Source of the DNA: Anaerobacillus sp.
GTDB taxonomy: Bacteria > Bacillota > Bacilli > Bacillales_H > Anaerobacillaceae
NCBI GenBank assembly: GCA_007120055.1
Contig: SKOL01000605.1
Span: forward strand, 1-37,213
DNA length: 37,213 nucleotides
Direction: 5' to 3'
Of the stretch, positions 22,582-30,611 are shown in pieces. Position 1 is the first letter of the stretch; each line of letters starts with the position of its first letter. The notes beneath the pieces are model-generated. The model saw only the letters and a program-made list of their open reading frames with translations, did not search any database and was not told the DNA's origin. A program made the position numbers and the translations under genes.

Positions 22582-22641
22582 ATTAGGCGAGGTACCTTCA
22601 CGGGTGCCTCCCTTTTTTTTGTATAAAGGTGGTGAGCAAAA

Positions 22642-24963
22642 ATGTCAAAGCAATACAACGTTGTCACTAATTTGGTCGCTAAAACTACTGATTTTGTAAA
22701 TGGAATGAAAAAAGCTAGTGATACGACTAACAATTTCACCCAAAACTTCAAAAAAAGAATGGATGACACTGGAAAAAGGCTTAGAGGTGTAGGGACTACA
22801 ATGTCTAAATACCTAACTGTTCCTCTAACTGGTTTAGGTGTGGGATTGATAAAGGTTGCGAGCGATGCTGAAGAGATGCGTGGAAAATTCTCAGTCGTTT
22901 TCGATGGCATGGAAAAAGAAATGCGTGATTTTGCTGAGGAGAGTTCTAAAGCGTGGGGACGTTCGCAATTAGATCTTGAAGGTTATTTGGCTAGCACTCA
23001 GAACATGCTCGTTGGTATGGGCATGGTCAGAGAAGAGGGTGCCAAATTATCAAAAGATATTGTCGGTTTAGGAGTTGACTTAGCTTCGTTTAATAACATG
23101 GCTGAATCAGACGCTTTAAGAAATTTAGAATCAGCTATCTCAGGGAATCATAGTGCAGCAAAAAGTTTAGGAGCAGTACTAAACGAAAATACAATAGCTG
23201 TTGAAATGGAACGTATGGGCTTGCAGGGTAAATTTCAAGATTTAGACGAGGCTACAAAAATGCAAGTTAGATACAATGCTATCTTATCACAAAGTACTGA
23301 TGCAGTTGGTGACGCTGAACGAACCTCAGGCTCATTTGCGAATCAAATGAGAAGATTGACTGGTCGAATTAAAGACGTTTCAGCAGACTTTGGAGCGATG
23401 CTATTACCCATGGCTACAAAGGTAATTACAAAAATAGGCAATTTAGTAACTTGGTTTGGTAATCTAGACGGTTCTACTCAAAAAATTATTATGATAATTG
23501 GTGGTTTAGGTGCCGTAATTCCTCCACTGCTGATAGGGTTAGGATTTTTAGCAAGTGCGATAGGTGCAATAGGTGCTCCAGTTGCTTTAATAGTTGCAGC
23601 TATTACAGGGTTTATAGCTATATTAGTAAGTGCCTATGCAACAAATGAAGAGTTTCGAGATAGGGTAAACAATGCCTTTCAAAATGTACGTGAATTTGTA
23701 TCAAATGCGATACAGTTTATTCGTGATTTTTGGGATGAGCACGGTCAAGCCATATTAGATAGAGCGCAAGAAACATTTAATAATTTGCAAGAAGTCGTGT
23801 TTACGGTGCTTGATGCAGTGACTTCATTTATTCAGGAAAAACTAGGTTTTATCCTCGATTTTTGGAATGAAAACTCTGAGCAAATCATGCAAGCGGTGCA
23901 GAATGTGTTCTCGTTTTTACAGTCAACAGTCGAGTTTGTCATGCCATTCGTGACTTCTATCATTGAGTTAGGCTGGAATGTCATTAAAAATATTTTCGAT
24001 TTCGCATTAAATACAATCTTATCTCTGGTGCAATTTTTTGTCTCAATTTTTACTGGTGATTGGTCAGGAGCCTTTGAGGCTATAAAGTCAATTGCCAATG
24101 GTGCTCTAGAATTTGTGAGCAATCTGTTCCAGTCAATTCTTGAATTTATTGGTGAATATATCTCTAAAGCACTTCAATTTTTCCAAGATTTATTTAGTGA
24201 TGGGTTAGAATTATTAGCTCAAATCACATCTAACTTGCTAGAACGAATTAGAAATGCCATTGTTTCACCGATTGAATCAGCAAGAGATTCCATTTCTAAT
24301 TTACTTGCACGTATAGGTGGATTTTTCTCGGATTCATTTTCGAGTATCTTAAATAGAGCCGATAGATTTAAAAATGGCTTTATTCGAGCGTGGAATGGAA
24401 TAAGAGACGGTGTAAAAGTGCCGATAAACGGAATTATTGGATTTGCAAATAGTGTGCTAAGTGGTTATGAGAGAATGTTGAATGGCATAGGTAATGCCGT
24501 AAACAGGATTCCATCATTTAAAATTCCTAATTGGGTACCTGGAATCGGTGGAGGTAGCTTTGGATTACCTAGCATTCCTAGAATGTCATTACCTAAAATA
24601 CCATTTCTAGCCGAAGGTGGCTTAGTAACAAAAGCTACTATGGCTTTAATTGGTGAAGGTGATGAACAAGAGGCAGTACTACCATTATCTAAGCTGTTTG
24701 GTATGATGGATAGTTTTTCAGATACGGTTGTAAATCGACTATTTGGAAATGTTGAGAATGTATTGAGTACTTTGGTTAACGAGTTAGATTTTAGTGAGTT
24801 AACTACTCAATCTCAAAACCAAACATTAAACTTAAATCCTACTATTCAGTTTAACGTTACTAATGCGACTCAGTTTGATCAACGAACTGCTGAAAAGTAT
24901 GCTAAATATACGATGGACTATATGATTAACTTTATGAAACCATACGGATTTACGAATAGATAA
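22642..24963 (+). CDS. Tail tape measure protein, 773 aa
   Basis: Sets the tail length and is ejected with the DNA. The N-terminus (NVVTNLVAKTTDFVNGMKKA ... LRGVGTTMSKYLTVPLTGLGVG) is of TP901 type. A hydrophobic part follows at about 283-332 (IIMIIGGLGAVIPPLLIGLGF, IVAAITGFIAIL), then amphipathic tryptophan-containing helices. The C-terminus has LAEGGLVTKATMALIGEGDE, the standard ending. It is at the short end for siphophages, implying a fairly short tail. GGTGGTGAG precedes the ATG. It is the last structural gene: a strong terminator follows directly, and no Dit or Tal gene is present. Confidence 0.93.
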   Translation: MSKQYNVVTNLVAKTTDFVNGMKKASDTTNNFTQNFKKRMDDTGKRLRGVGTTMSKYLTVPLTGLGVGLIKVASDAEEMRGKFSVVFDGMEKEMRDFAEESSKAWGRSQLDLEGYLASTQNMLVGMGMVREEGAKLSKDIVGLGVDLASFNNMAESDALRNLESAISGNHSAAKSLGAVLNENTIAVEMERMGLQGKFQDLDEATKMQVRYNAILSQSTDAVGDAERTSGSFANQMRRLTGRIKDVSADFGAMLLPMATKVITKIGNLVTWFGNLDGSTQKIIMIIGGLGAVIPPLLIGLGFLASAIGAIGAPVALIVAAITGFIAILVSAYATNEEFRDRVNNAFQNVREFVSNAIQFIRDFWDEHGQAILDRAQETFNNLQEVVFTVLDAVTSFIQEKLGFILDFWNENSEQIMQAVQNVFSFLQSTVEFVMPFVTSIIELGWNVIKNIFDFALNTILSLVQFFVSIFTGDWSGAFEAIKSIANGALEFVSNLFQSILEFIGEYISKALQFFQDLFSDGLELLAQITSNLLERIRNAIVSPIESARDSISNLLARIGGFFSDSFSSILNRADRFKNGFIRAWNGIRDGVKVPINGIIGFANSVLSGYERMLNGIGNAVNRIPSFKIPNWVPGIGGGSFGLPSIPRMSLPKIPFLAEGGLVTKATMALIGEGDEQEAVLPLSKLFGMMDSFSDTVVNRLFGNVENVLSTLVNELDFSELTTQSQNQTLNLNPTIQFNVTNATQFDQRTAEKYAKYTMDYMINFMKPYGFTNR

Positions 24964-24968
24964 AAACT

Positions 24969-25011
24969 AAAAGCCATTCTCTTACACTATTTGTAGGGGA
25001 ATGGCTTTTTT
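24969..25011 (+). terminator. Strong terminator ending the head-tail operon
   Basis: AAAGCCATTC pairs with GAATGGCTTT and is followed by a run of T, beginning only a few bases after the tape measure stop codon. It cuts transcription where distal tail genes would be expected. Confidence 0.88.
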
Positions 25012-25179
25012 GTCGTGCCCTTAAAGAAGTTCTTTGCTAATTAATTAAAGAAATTTATTTTTATTTCCAAAAATTATATCTATTTGGCAATTATGGTATA
25101 AATTAAAATGAAAAATTGTTATAATTTTTGGTAGAGTTCCATTCAATATTCAGTCATCATCCAGCGTTCTTCTGGGGGG

Positions 25180-25950
25180 ATGTTTTTGGAGTTAGATAAA
25201 CAAATAAATTCTACGACCGCAACAAAATTAAATGTAAAGGTTATTTACGAAATATTCATGGCGATTCTGGCCTTAATTTCGGTTATTGCTATTTTCCAAG
25301 ATAGTAGTAACAATATCATTAGAAATTTAGATATTATCATTTGGCTTATCTTTGTGATGGACGTGTTTACTCGTTTTTCGATGACCCCAAATAAAATCGA
25401 GTATTTAAAGAAAAATCCTTTTGACATTATTGCGATAATTCCCCTTGATAGTATTTTTCGTTTGGCACGTTTAGCCCGATTGATTCGGTTACTAAGAGCG
25501 TTGGTGATTATAAAGCGCTATGCACAGCCGATTTCTGATATTCTAAAAACCAACAACTTAGATAAAGTTATACTTACTCTTTTTGTATTAATTTTTGTTT
25601 TAGCCATCCCGATCCAAATTTTAGAGCCTGACATAACGGATTATGTAGATGCTGTCTGGTGGGCGATTGTTACTGCGACTACGGTTGGTTATGGTGACAT
25701 ATCTCCAGCCACGGTTGTTGGTAGATTAATCGCTATTGTGTTGATGATGTTTGGTATTGGTTTGATTGGTTTAGTGACAAGTTCAATTGCTACTTATTTT
25801 TTAAAAAACAATCATTCGAAAGACGATCCAACTGTTACACATATAAAAAATGAATTAGGTCGTATTGATGAACTTACTGATTTGGAAATTGATCGGTTAA
25901 AAGGTCTAATGGATACATATAAAAAGAACAATAATAAAGAGTCTGTTTAG
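25180..25950 (+). CDS. Voltage-gated-type potassium channel subunit
   Basis: 256 residues, six membrane segments and pore. S1 lies near residues 25-42, S2 48-64, S3 76-90, and S4 is the Arg-rich RLARLARLIRLLRALVIIKR (about 90-110). S5 is near 129-148, the pore has TVGYGD (about 167-172), and S6 is near 182-206, followed by a charged cytosolic tail. It should form a K+ channel in the host membrane. The ATG at 25180 touches its GGGGGG site; a TTG at 25186 is six bases away and may be the start. A TATAAT lies about 65 bp upstream. It starts a three-gene passenger operon after the tail terminator. Confidence 0.9.
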   Translation: MFLELDKQINSTTATKLNVKVIYEIFMAILALISVIAIFQDSSNNIIRNLDIIIWLIFVMDVFTRFSMTPNKIEYLKKNPFDIIAIIPLDSIFRLARLARLIRLLRALVIIKRYAQPISDILKTNNLDKVILTLFVLIFVLAIPIQILEPDITDYVDAVWWAIVTATTVGYGDISPATVVGRLIAIVLMMFGIGLIGLVTSSIATYFLKNNHSKDDPTVTHIKNELGRIDELTDLEIDRLKGLMDTYKKNNNKESV

Positions 25951-25960
25951 GAGGGGTATT

Positions 25961-27334
25961 ATGATTAAAAAAATTTCATTCTTATTTATTTTTTTGTTAG
26001 TTTTCGCTGGTAAGTCTGTTTTAGCTGATGGTTTAGATCATCGATACATTGATGATTTAGAGAAAGAATGGATGATTAACTTTAATATGGTTGTTGAGTC
26101 AGATTCTGTTAACAAAGAGACGATATTTGTACGTCAAGGGAATAGAATACTAGATTCGATTAATGTGTCGTTACATTCGCCACAAACCGTAAACGTCAAA
26201 AATAATGAGGTTTATAAAACGGGAGAATACGAGTTGGTCATTACAACTGACGTAAAATCAACTAATGGTAGAAATTTAAATGACGAAGTTATTTTACCAT
26301 TTACAATCATTGAAAAAGAAACGAAACAAGATATGGAAATTCATTTTCTTGATGTAGGTCAAGGTGATAGCACATTAATAATTACTCCAAATGGCTCAAC
26401 TATTTTAATCGATGCAGGGACAGCAACCGCAGGTCAAAAAGTGGTTAGCTACTTAAAGCAAGCAGGGGTATCAACAATTGATAAACTTGTAATGACACAC
26501 CCTCACGCTGATCACATTGGTGGAGCTGTTGAAGTTATGCGAAACTTTGAAATTGGTAAAGTAATTGATAGTGGAGCTATACACACTTCTCAAACATATA
26601 TGAATTATCTCTTGTATATTGATGAAAATGACATTTCTTTTGAGGTAGCAGTGGCAGGTAATTACTTAGACATTGATCCAAACGTTGAAATAAAAGTTGT
26701 AAATAGTGGCAAAAATGGTGATTCGCTAAATGATGCGTCCGTATCGCTCCATTTCACTTATAATGATTTCACTTTCTTAATCACTGGTGATGCCGAAGTG
26801 AAAGCAGAGCAGAGAATTGTAGACAATTACAATTTAAAAGCTGATGTGTTACGTGTTGGACATCATGGATCTAGATCGAGTACAAATCAATTTTTCCTAG
26901 ACGCTTTTCAGCCTAAAGATGCTATCTTTAGTTATGGTGAAAGAAATAGCTACGAACATCCTCACCAAGAGGTTGTTGACCGACTACAAGCTGCAAATGT
27001 CAATATGTTTTCGACAGTTTATAGTGGAGATGTTGTTTTAACTACAGATGGGGAAATTTATACAATTGATGCCGTTGTTACTCCAATTGATATACTATCT
27101 AAAGGCGGTAGTTCACAAGAGCCAGTAGTAATATCCCCTATCAATATTAATACAGCAGACTTCGACTTATTACAAGAAATTACTGGAGTCGGGCCTGCAA
27201 TAGCTGAACGAATTATTGATTATCGTGAATTAATTGGTGGCTTCGATACAATCGATCAAATAAAGAATGTTAGTGGTATTGGTGATGCTCGATTTGATTC
27301 AATGAAAGATGAAATAACTGTAGGTGAGAACTAA
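25961..27334 (+). CDS. Secreted ComEC-like MBL hydrolase with ComEA-like HhH
   Basis: 457 residues. A signal peptide (about residues 1-23, ending VLADG) is followed by an Ig-like domain (about 30-120), a metallo-beta-lactamase domain like the ComEC hydrolase, and a C-terminal ComEA-like helix-hairpin-helix pair (about 393-455: NINTADFDLLQEITGVGP, then NVSGIGDARF). The MBL part has FLDVGQGDS, LIDAG and metal-binding THPHADH at about 179-185, then VGHHGSRSST. Such proteins should act on DNA or a nucleotide outside the membrane; the substrate is not proven. It follows the channel gene by 10 bases and the DUF3006 gene follows immediately. Confidence 0.9.
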   Translation: MIKKISFLFIFLLVFAGKSVLADGLDHRYIDDLEKEWMINFNMVVESDSVNKETIFVRQGNRILDSINVSLHSPQTVNVKNNEVYKTGEYELVITTDVKSTNGRNLNDEVILPFTIIEKETKQDMEIHFLDVGQGDSTLIITPNGSTILIDAGTATAGQKVVSYLKQAGVSTIDKLVMTHPHADHIGGAVEVMRNFEIGKVIDSGAIHTSQTYMNYLLYIDENDISFEVAVAGNYLDIDPNVEIKVVNSGKNGDSLNDASVSLHFTYNDFTFLITGDAEVKAEQRIVDNYNLKADVLRVGHHGSRSSTNQFFLDAFQPKDAIFSYGERNSYEHPHQEVVDRLQAANVNMFSTVYSGDVVLTTDGEIYTIDAVVTPIDILSKGGSSQEPVVISPININTADFDLLQEITGVGPAIAERIIDYRELIGGFDTIDQIKNVSGIGDARFDSMKDEITVGEN

Positions 27335-27592
27335 TTGATTATATACACAGTAGATCGAATTGTTGATGGAGAAACTGCTGTACTCCTTCAACGTTCTGAT
27401 GAAAGTAAAGAAATGAATATTTTAACAAACAAATTACCAAAGGGTGTAAAAGAAGGAGATATCCTTGATATTTCGTTTAATGAAGATGAAAGTATTAAAT
27501 CAGTAAAAATAATGCAAGAGGAAACAGAGTCAGCAAAGCAAAAAGCAGAAAACTTACTTCAAAAAATTATAAATAAAAACAAGCCTTCTTAA
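27335..27592 (+). CDS. DUF3006 family small protein, 85 aa
   Basis: MIIYTVDRIVDGETAVLLQR with a small beta-barrel continuing PKGVKEGDILDISF is the DUF3006 pattern, then a helical tail (ETESAKQKAENLLQKIINKN). DUF3006 genes often follow secreted MBL genes in Firmicutes; the molecular role is unknown. It begins with TTG directly after the MBL stop, with TAGGTGAG upstream, and ends within a terminator stem. Confidence 0.85.
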   Translation: MIIYTVDRIVDGETAVLLQRSDESKEMNILTNKLPKGVKEGDILDISFNEDESIKSVKIMQEETESAKQKAENLLQKIINKNKPS

Positions 27593-27612
27593 AAAAGAGG
27601 GCTTGTTTTTAT
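27579..27612 (+). terminator. Terminator of the channel/MBL operon
   Basis: ACAAGCC (27579-27585) pairs with GGCTTGT (27599-27605), with an inner TCTT/AAGA, followed by TTTTTA. Confidence 0.82.
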
Positions 27613-27817
27613 TTATAATCACTTTTTTGTCGTTTTAGCTAGTAAATAGTCTAGAGAAAATTGATTGACTTGTTTTAGATAGGAATACCCTTATCAATTT
27701 AGTTGTTTGATTTTTTATTGATTGTTTAGTAGGGAAATAAAGCAAATTTAGGAAAAGCCTTCTATTGTCCGAACTGCTTAAGTAATAATTAGTAAACAAG
27801 TCCTAGGAGGTGAAACA

Positions 27818-27997
27818 GTGCTTTATAAAACATTATTTTGGTTAAATTTATTTATGGCAAGTTTAGTTTCAATATTGCTTGGCTATTTCATGCTTGCAAA
27901 TAACTATCATCCAATTTTTATTATATTCTTTATCCCTATTGTAGTAGCAACTGTGTATTATTTTGCCTTACCTATGTTTGATAAGTATAAGAGGTAG
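27818..27997 (+). CDS. Small two-helix membrane protein, 59 aa
   Basis: It begins MLYKTLFWLNLFMASLVSIL and ends LPMFDKYKR; two hydrophobic segments (about 8-27 and 32-50) with positive residues at the end. The GTG at 27818 has CTAGGAGGTGAAA upstream. It stands alone after about 200 bases without a gene (27613-27817), in which I see no clear promoter or repeat, and ends at a bidirectional terminator. A holin is conceivable from size and topology, but no endolysin adjoins it. Confidence 0.55.
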   Translation: MLYKTLFWLNLFMASLVSILLGYFMLANNYHPIFIIFFIPIVVATVYYFALPMFDKYKR

Positions 27998-28002
27998 TAA
28001 AT

Positions 28003-28041
28003 AAAAAAACTTTACCCTAGAAATTATGGTAAAGTTTTTTT
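28003..28041. terminator. Bidirectional terminator
   Basis: AAAAAAACTTTACC (28003-28016) pairs with GGTAAAGTTTTTTT (28028-28041). It serves the small membrane protein gene from the left and the HNH gene from the right. Confidence 0.88.
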
Positions 28042-28930
28042 ATTTACTTTTCCTTTTTTGTTCACGTTCGCTAAATTTTTCCCTATGCCAGCTTAAGTAA
28101 TCTTTAGTTTTTTCATGAACTCTAATTCTTGTATCAGTATTAATATTTAAATGCTCATGTTGATCAGTGGTAATTTCTTCTGAGATTAATATTTTTCCAT
28201 CATCTTCAAAGGTGATTAGTTTCTTATCAAATAGTGCATCATGAGTGGGGCAAAGTAAAAAGCCGTTGTTGGGGTCATATCTCTCATCCTCTTGTTCTTT
28301 TGAAGCAGCCCACGCTTTTATATGACTTGCGATTAGTAACTGTTCTTTATTTATTTCACAAATTAAGCATTTATTAGGATGTTTTCTTAATAAGTTATCC
28401 TTAAATTTACCTTGAACAAGTCTTACAGAAACTTCGCAGCGTTTTTCAGTAATCAAGTTATCATGTAAAAACTCCTCTAGATATTTGTTTTCTATATGTT
28501 GATTTAATAACTTATTTTCATTTATTATTTCTAGATAAGATGAGTAACATTGATCTATTAAGTTAAGAATTCCTTTTTTATATAGGTTATAATTCCATTC
28601 ATTATCATAAAACTTAAATTTTAAAAAATTTAAGTATAATCCATATCTTCTATCCTTATTTTCAATAAAAGTATTATAAAAGTCATCTAAATAAAAAGGT
28701 CGAGTATTAAAGTTTCCTTTAATAAATATTTCAGTAAAAAATCTATTGTTTCTTGAAAACACAACTTTTACCCAAATTGCTTCGTCTTTTTTCCAATCAA
28801 TATTACAATTACTTTCAACTCCATTTAGTTTAAAATAATAAACAGAGTGATAATATTTCTCAACTGGATAAACATTGTACCTGTTAGTAAAAAAATTATT
28901 ATATTTGCTTATGATTTCTTCCTTATCCAT
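28040..28930 (-). CDS. HNH endonuclease domain protein
   Basis: About 296 residues from the ATG at 28930. The N-terminal two thirds are novel to me (aromatic, basic). The C-terminal third is an HNH_2-type nuclease: CLICEINKEQLLIASHIKAW, DPNNGFLLCPTHDALFDKKL; two cysteine pairs should bind zinc, and His and Asn residues form the active site. Such proteins act as restriction-like DNases. The ATG is preceded by AAGGTGAGGAG; a longer in-frame start (28978) lacks a site. It is the leftmost gene of a minus-strand accessory block with an Mrr-like nuclease, suggesting defence. Confidence 0.85.
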   Translation of the reverse strand: MDKEEIISKYNNFFTNRYNVYPVEKYYHSVYYFKLNGVESNCNIDWKKDEAIWVKVVFSRNNRFFTEIFIKGNFNTRPFYLDDFYNTFIENKDRRYGLYLNFLKFKFYDNEWNYNLYKKGILNLIDQCYSSYLEIINENKLLNQHIENKYLEEFLHDNLITEKRCEVSVRLVQGKFKDNLLRKHPNKCLICEINKEQLLIASHIKAWAASKEQEDERYDPNNGFLLCPTHDALFDKKLITFEDDGKILISEEITTDQHEHLNINTDTRIRVHEKTKDYLSWHREKFSEREQKRKSK

Positions 28931-29077
28931 TCTCCTCACCTTTTCATTCTCAATTTTATTAATAAAGATTATGAGCATAAAAAGGTTAATATTATTTAAT
29001 TTTATTTATGTAATCGAAATACTTATTTACTTTCCCTCAAAAACACCGTTCCCCATTATAACTTTTTATATAAATTT

Positions 29078-29137
29078 AAGCCTTTATCCTTTATGGGATA
29101 GAGGCTTTTTTGTGCTGATTTATACAAATAAATCAGC
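29078..29137. terminator. Two adjacent hairpins in the accessory block
   Basis: AAGCCTTTATCC (29078-29089) pairs with GGATAGAGGCTT (29097-29108, one mismatch) and is followed by TTTT on the plus strand. GCTGATTTA (29114-29122) pairs perfectly with TAAATCAGC (29129-29137), overlapping the end of the 46-residue minus-strand gene. No plus-strand gene feeds the first hairpin now, which hints at a lost or exchanged neighbour. Confidence 0.6.
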
Positions 29138-29273
29138 TTATTTCACTTTTCACAGCTAGGTAAAAATTCCAAATCATCTTTTCATAATCTGGCTCATTAG
29201 CCGCTACTACTCGAATCTTTTTCTTTACTTTTTTATTTGAATTATTAATTACTGTCTTACTGTTTTTTTTCAT
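29133..29273 (-). CDS. Small basic protein, 46 aa
   Basis: It reads MKKNSKTVINNSNKKVKKKI and ends MIWNFYLAVKSEIS; a basic N-terminal half is followed by ANEPDYEKMIWNFY. GAGGGAG is upstream of the ATG and a hairpin overlaps the stop, which supports expression. It lies between the two nuclease genes in the same direction. Family not recognised with certainty. Confidence 0.55.
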   Translation of the reverse strand: MKKNSKTVINNSNKKVKKKIRVVAANEPDYEKMIWNFYLAVKSEIS

Positions 29274-29388
29274 AATAAATTCTCCCTCGTTATGATGTTT
29301 TGATTACTTCTTATAGAAACTATATCATTTTAATTCTTCCCCAGAACTTTTTGAACATTATTTGATATAGAGGCTTTTTGTGGCGGGA

Positions 29389-30123
29389 TTAAATAAAAGA
29401 AAATTCAATTTTATTAGATTTATTTGCATCATTGATTAGTCCTATTAAATCATCTCGGTCAATGAGTTTTACATTATTTCTTTTGGCTTGTGTGATTGCG
29501 GCCTTTGTAAAGTAACGATTAGTAATTACAATTTTTGTATTTGCATTATGATAACCACATCCACCTAGTACTTCATTTATAGCGCTAACACCAATAGATT
29601 TACCTTCGCCATAACATTTCGCTTGAACTACGATTTTATCTCTCCCTTTTTTTAATATCAAATCAGCCCCGAAGTCACCAGAAGCTTTAGTAACAGTTGC
29701 ATGATAACCTAACTTAGAAAAAAGTGAACCTAAATATTCTTCAAACTCCAAACCATTCATGTAATCAATTTGATCAATGCATTGTGCATGATTAAAAATT
29801 CTTTTAAAAGAAGAAATTTTGAAAATTGTATATATCAAAGCAGATAAAAAGATCAAAGTCATTATGTAATTAATTATGTTAGCAAATTGTTCATTAATAC
29901 CAACCGTAACGGAACTTAGCACTAATAATGTCAAAATTAAAAATACAAAAGACAATAATCTCCTTTTCCTTTTGAATAGAAAATAGGTTGCAGCACTAGT
30001 TCCTAGCAAAAGTGTATACAAAGGGTTAAAAGCAGTGATTACTAAAAGAAAAAATCCAATAATTAGGTAATTATAAGGGATTTTAAACATGTTCTTATTT
30101 CTTCTGCTTCTCAAAGTAGTCAT
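29389..30123 (-). CDS. Membrane-anchored Mrr-like restriction endonuclease
   Basis: 244 residues. Three or four membrane segments (about residues 20-102) precede a cytosolic Mrr-type nuclease domain: GLEFEEYLGSLFSKLGY, then the PD-(D/E)xK core SGDFGADLIL (D150, D154) and VVQAKCYG (Q167, K169), then INEVLGG and IVITNRYFTKAA. Mrr enzymes cleave foreign, often methylated DNA; membrane-anchored forms may meet incoming DNA. The ATG at 30123 has AAAGGAGA upstream. Probably a defence or exclusion factor. Confidence 0.88.
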   Translation of the reverse strand: MTTLRSRRNKNMFKIPYNYLIIGFFLLVITAFNPLYTLLLGTSAATYFLFKRKRRLLSFVFLILTLLVLSSVTVGINEQFANIINYIMTLIFLSALIYTIFKISSFKRIFNHAQCIDQIDYMNGLEFEEYLGSLFSKLGYHATVTKASGDFGADLILKKGRDKIVVQAKCYGEGKSIGVSAINEVLGGCGYHNANTKIVITNRYFTKAAITQAKRNNVKLIDRDDLIGLINDANKSNKIEFSFI

Positions 30124-30187
30124 TATATATTCTCCTTTAAAATGGTAATACAATTATTATTTCTAAATTAAAGGAGTTTTATAATTG

Positions 30188-30382
30188 TTATTCATCAAGC
30201 GTATACAAATCATCTACTTTACAATCTAAAACCTTAGCAATTTTAAATAATATTCCTGCACTGGCTTCACTTTTATTATGTTCGATGTGACTAAGATGTT
30301 CAGGACTTATTCCTATTTGCTTTGCAACAAATTTTTGTTGTAATCCTTTACTTTTTCTAATATATCCAATATTACATTTCAT
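30188..30382 (-). CDS. XRE-like regulator, 64 aa
   Basis: Nearly the entire protein is a helix-turn-helix of the YozG/SinR-like class (GYIRKSKGLQQKFVAKQIGISPEHLSHIEHNKSEASAGIL). AAGGAGT lies seven bases before the ATG. It is divergent from the ParM-like gene across a 229-bp region with TTATTA/TAATAA dyads, so it may control the accessory block, the partition operon or both. Confidence 0.85.
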   Translation of the reverse strand: MKCNIGYIRKSKGLQQKFVAKQIGISPEHLSHIEHNKSEASAGILFKIAKVLDCKVDDLYTLDE

Positions 30383-30611
30383 GACATGACTCCTTATTAT
30401 TGTAACTTATTATAAATATTCACCAATTAAAGAAATATTCCTTTAAATTTTTACTTGTCCTCGAAATTAAGGTATTTCTTAAAAAAAGTTAAGAAAAATC
30501 TTATGGACAATGTATCAACTTAAATATTAGCCCATATAGTGGTTATTACAAAGGTAATAAGTAACGCTCAAAAGTCAGCAAGTTATTAAATCAGTAATAA
30601 GGAGTGAGTTT
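30383..30611. promoter_or_regulatory. Divergent region, candidate partition centromere/operator
   Basis: TTATTAC (30543-30549) pairs with GTAATAA (30554-30560), and TTATTA (30583-30588) with TAATAA (30595-30600); the half-sites in each dyad are 12 bp apart. GTAATAAGTAA (30554-30564) also occurs at 6036-6046 beside the origin. AAAGAAATATTCCTTT (about 30435-30450) resembles the repeats before the FtsK-like gene. Being directly upstream of a ParM/ParR pair, this is where a parC-type site would lie. Confidence 0.5.

Noticed and set aside
22446..22910. Minus-strand frame of 154 codons across the tail chaperone and tape measure start
   Set aside because: It runs opposite to a well-supported operon, across its translation signals, and has no ribosome site or motif.
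23832..24122. Minus-strand frame of 96 codons inside the tape measure gene
   Set aside because: Antisense to a clear tape measure protein; Cys/Met-rich composition is not protein-like and no start signal is present.
27818..27997. Holin
   Set aside because: Two membrane helices and small size fit, but there is no endolysin partner and similar small membrane proteins are common; kept as an unknown membrane protein.
28875..29159. Plus-strand open frame of 94 codons rich in Leu, Ile and Phe
   Set aside because: It overlaps the start of the HNH gene on the other strand, has no ribosome site, and its hydrophobicity is the usual effect of reading the complement of an AT-rich gene.
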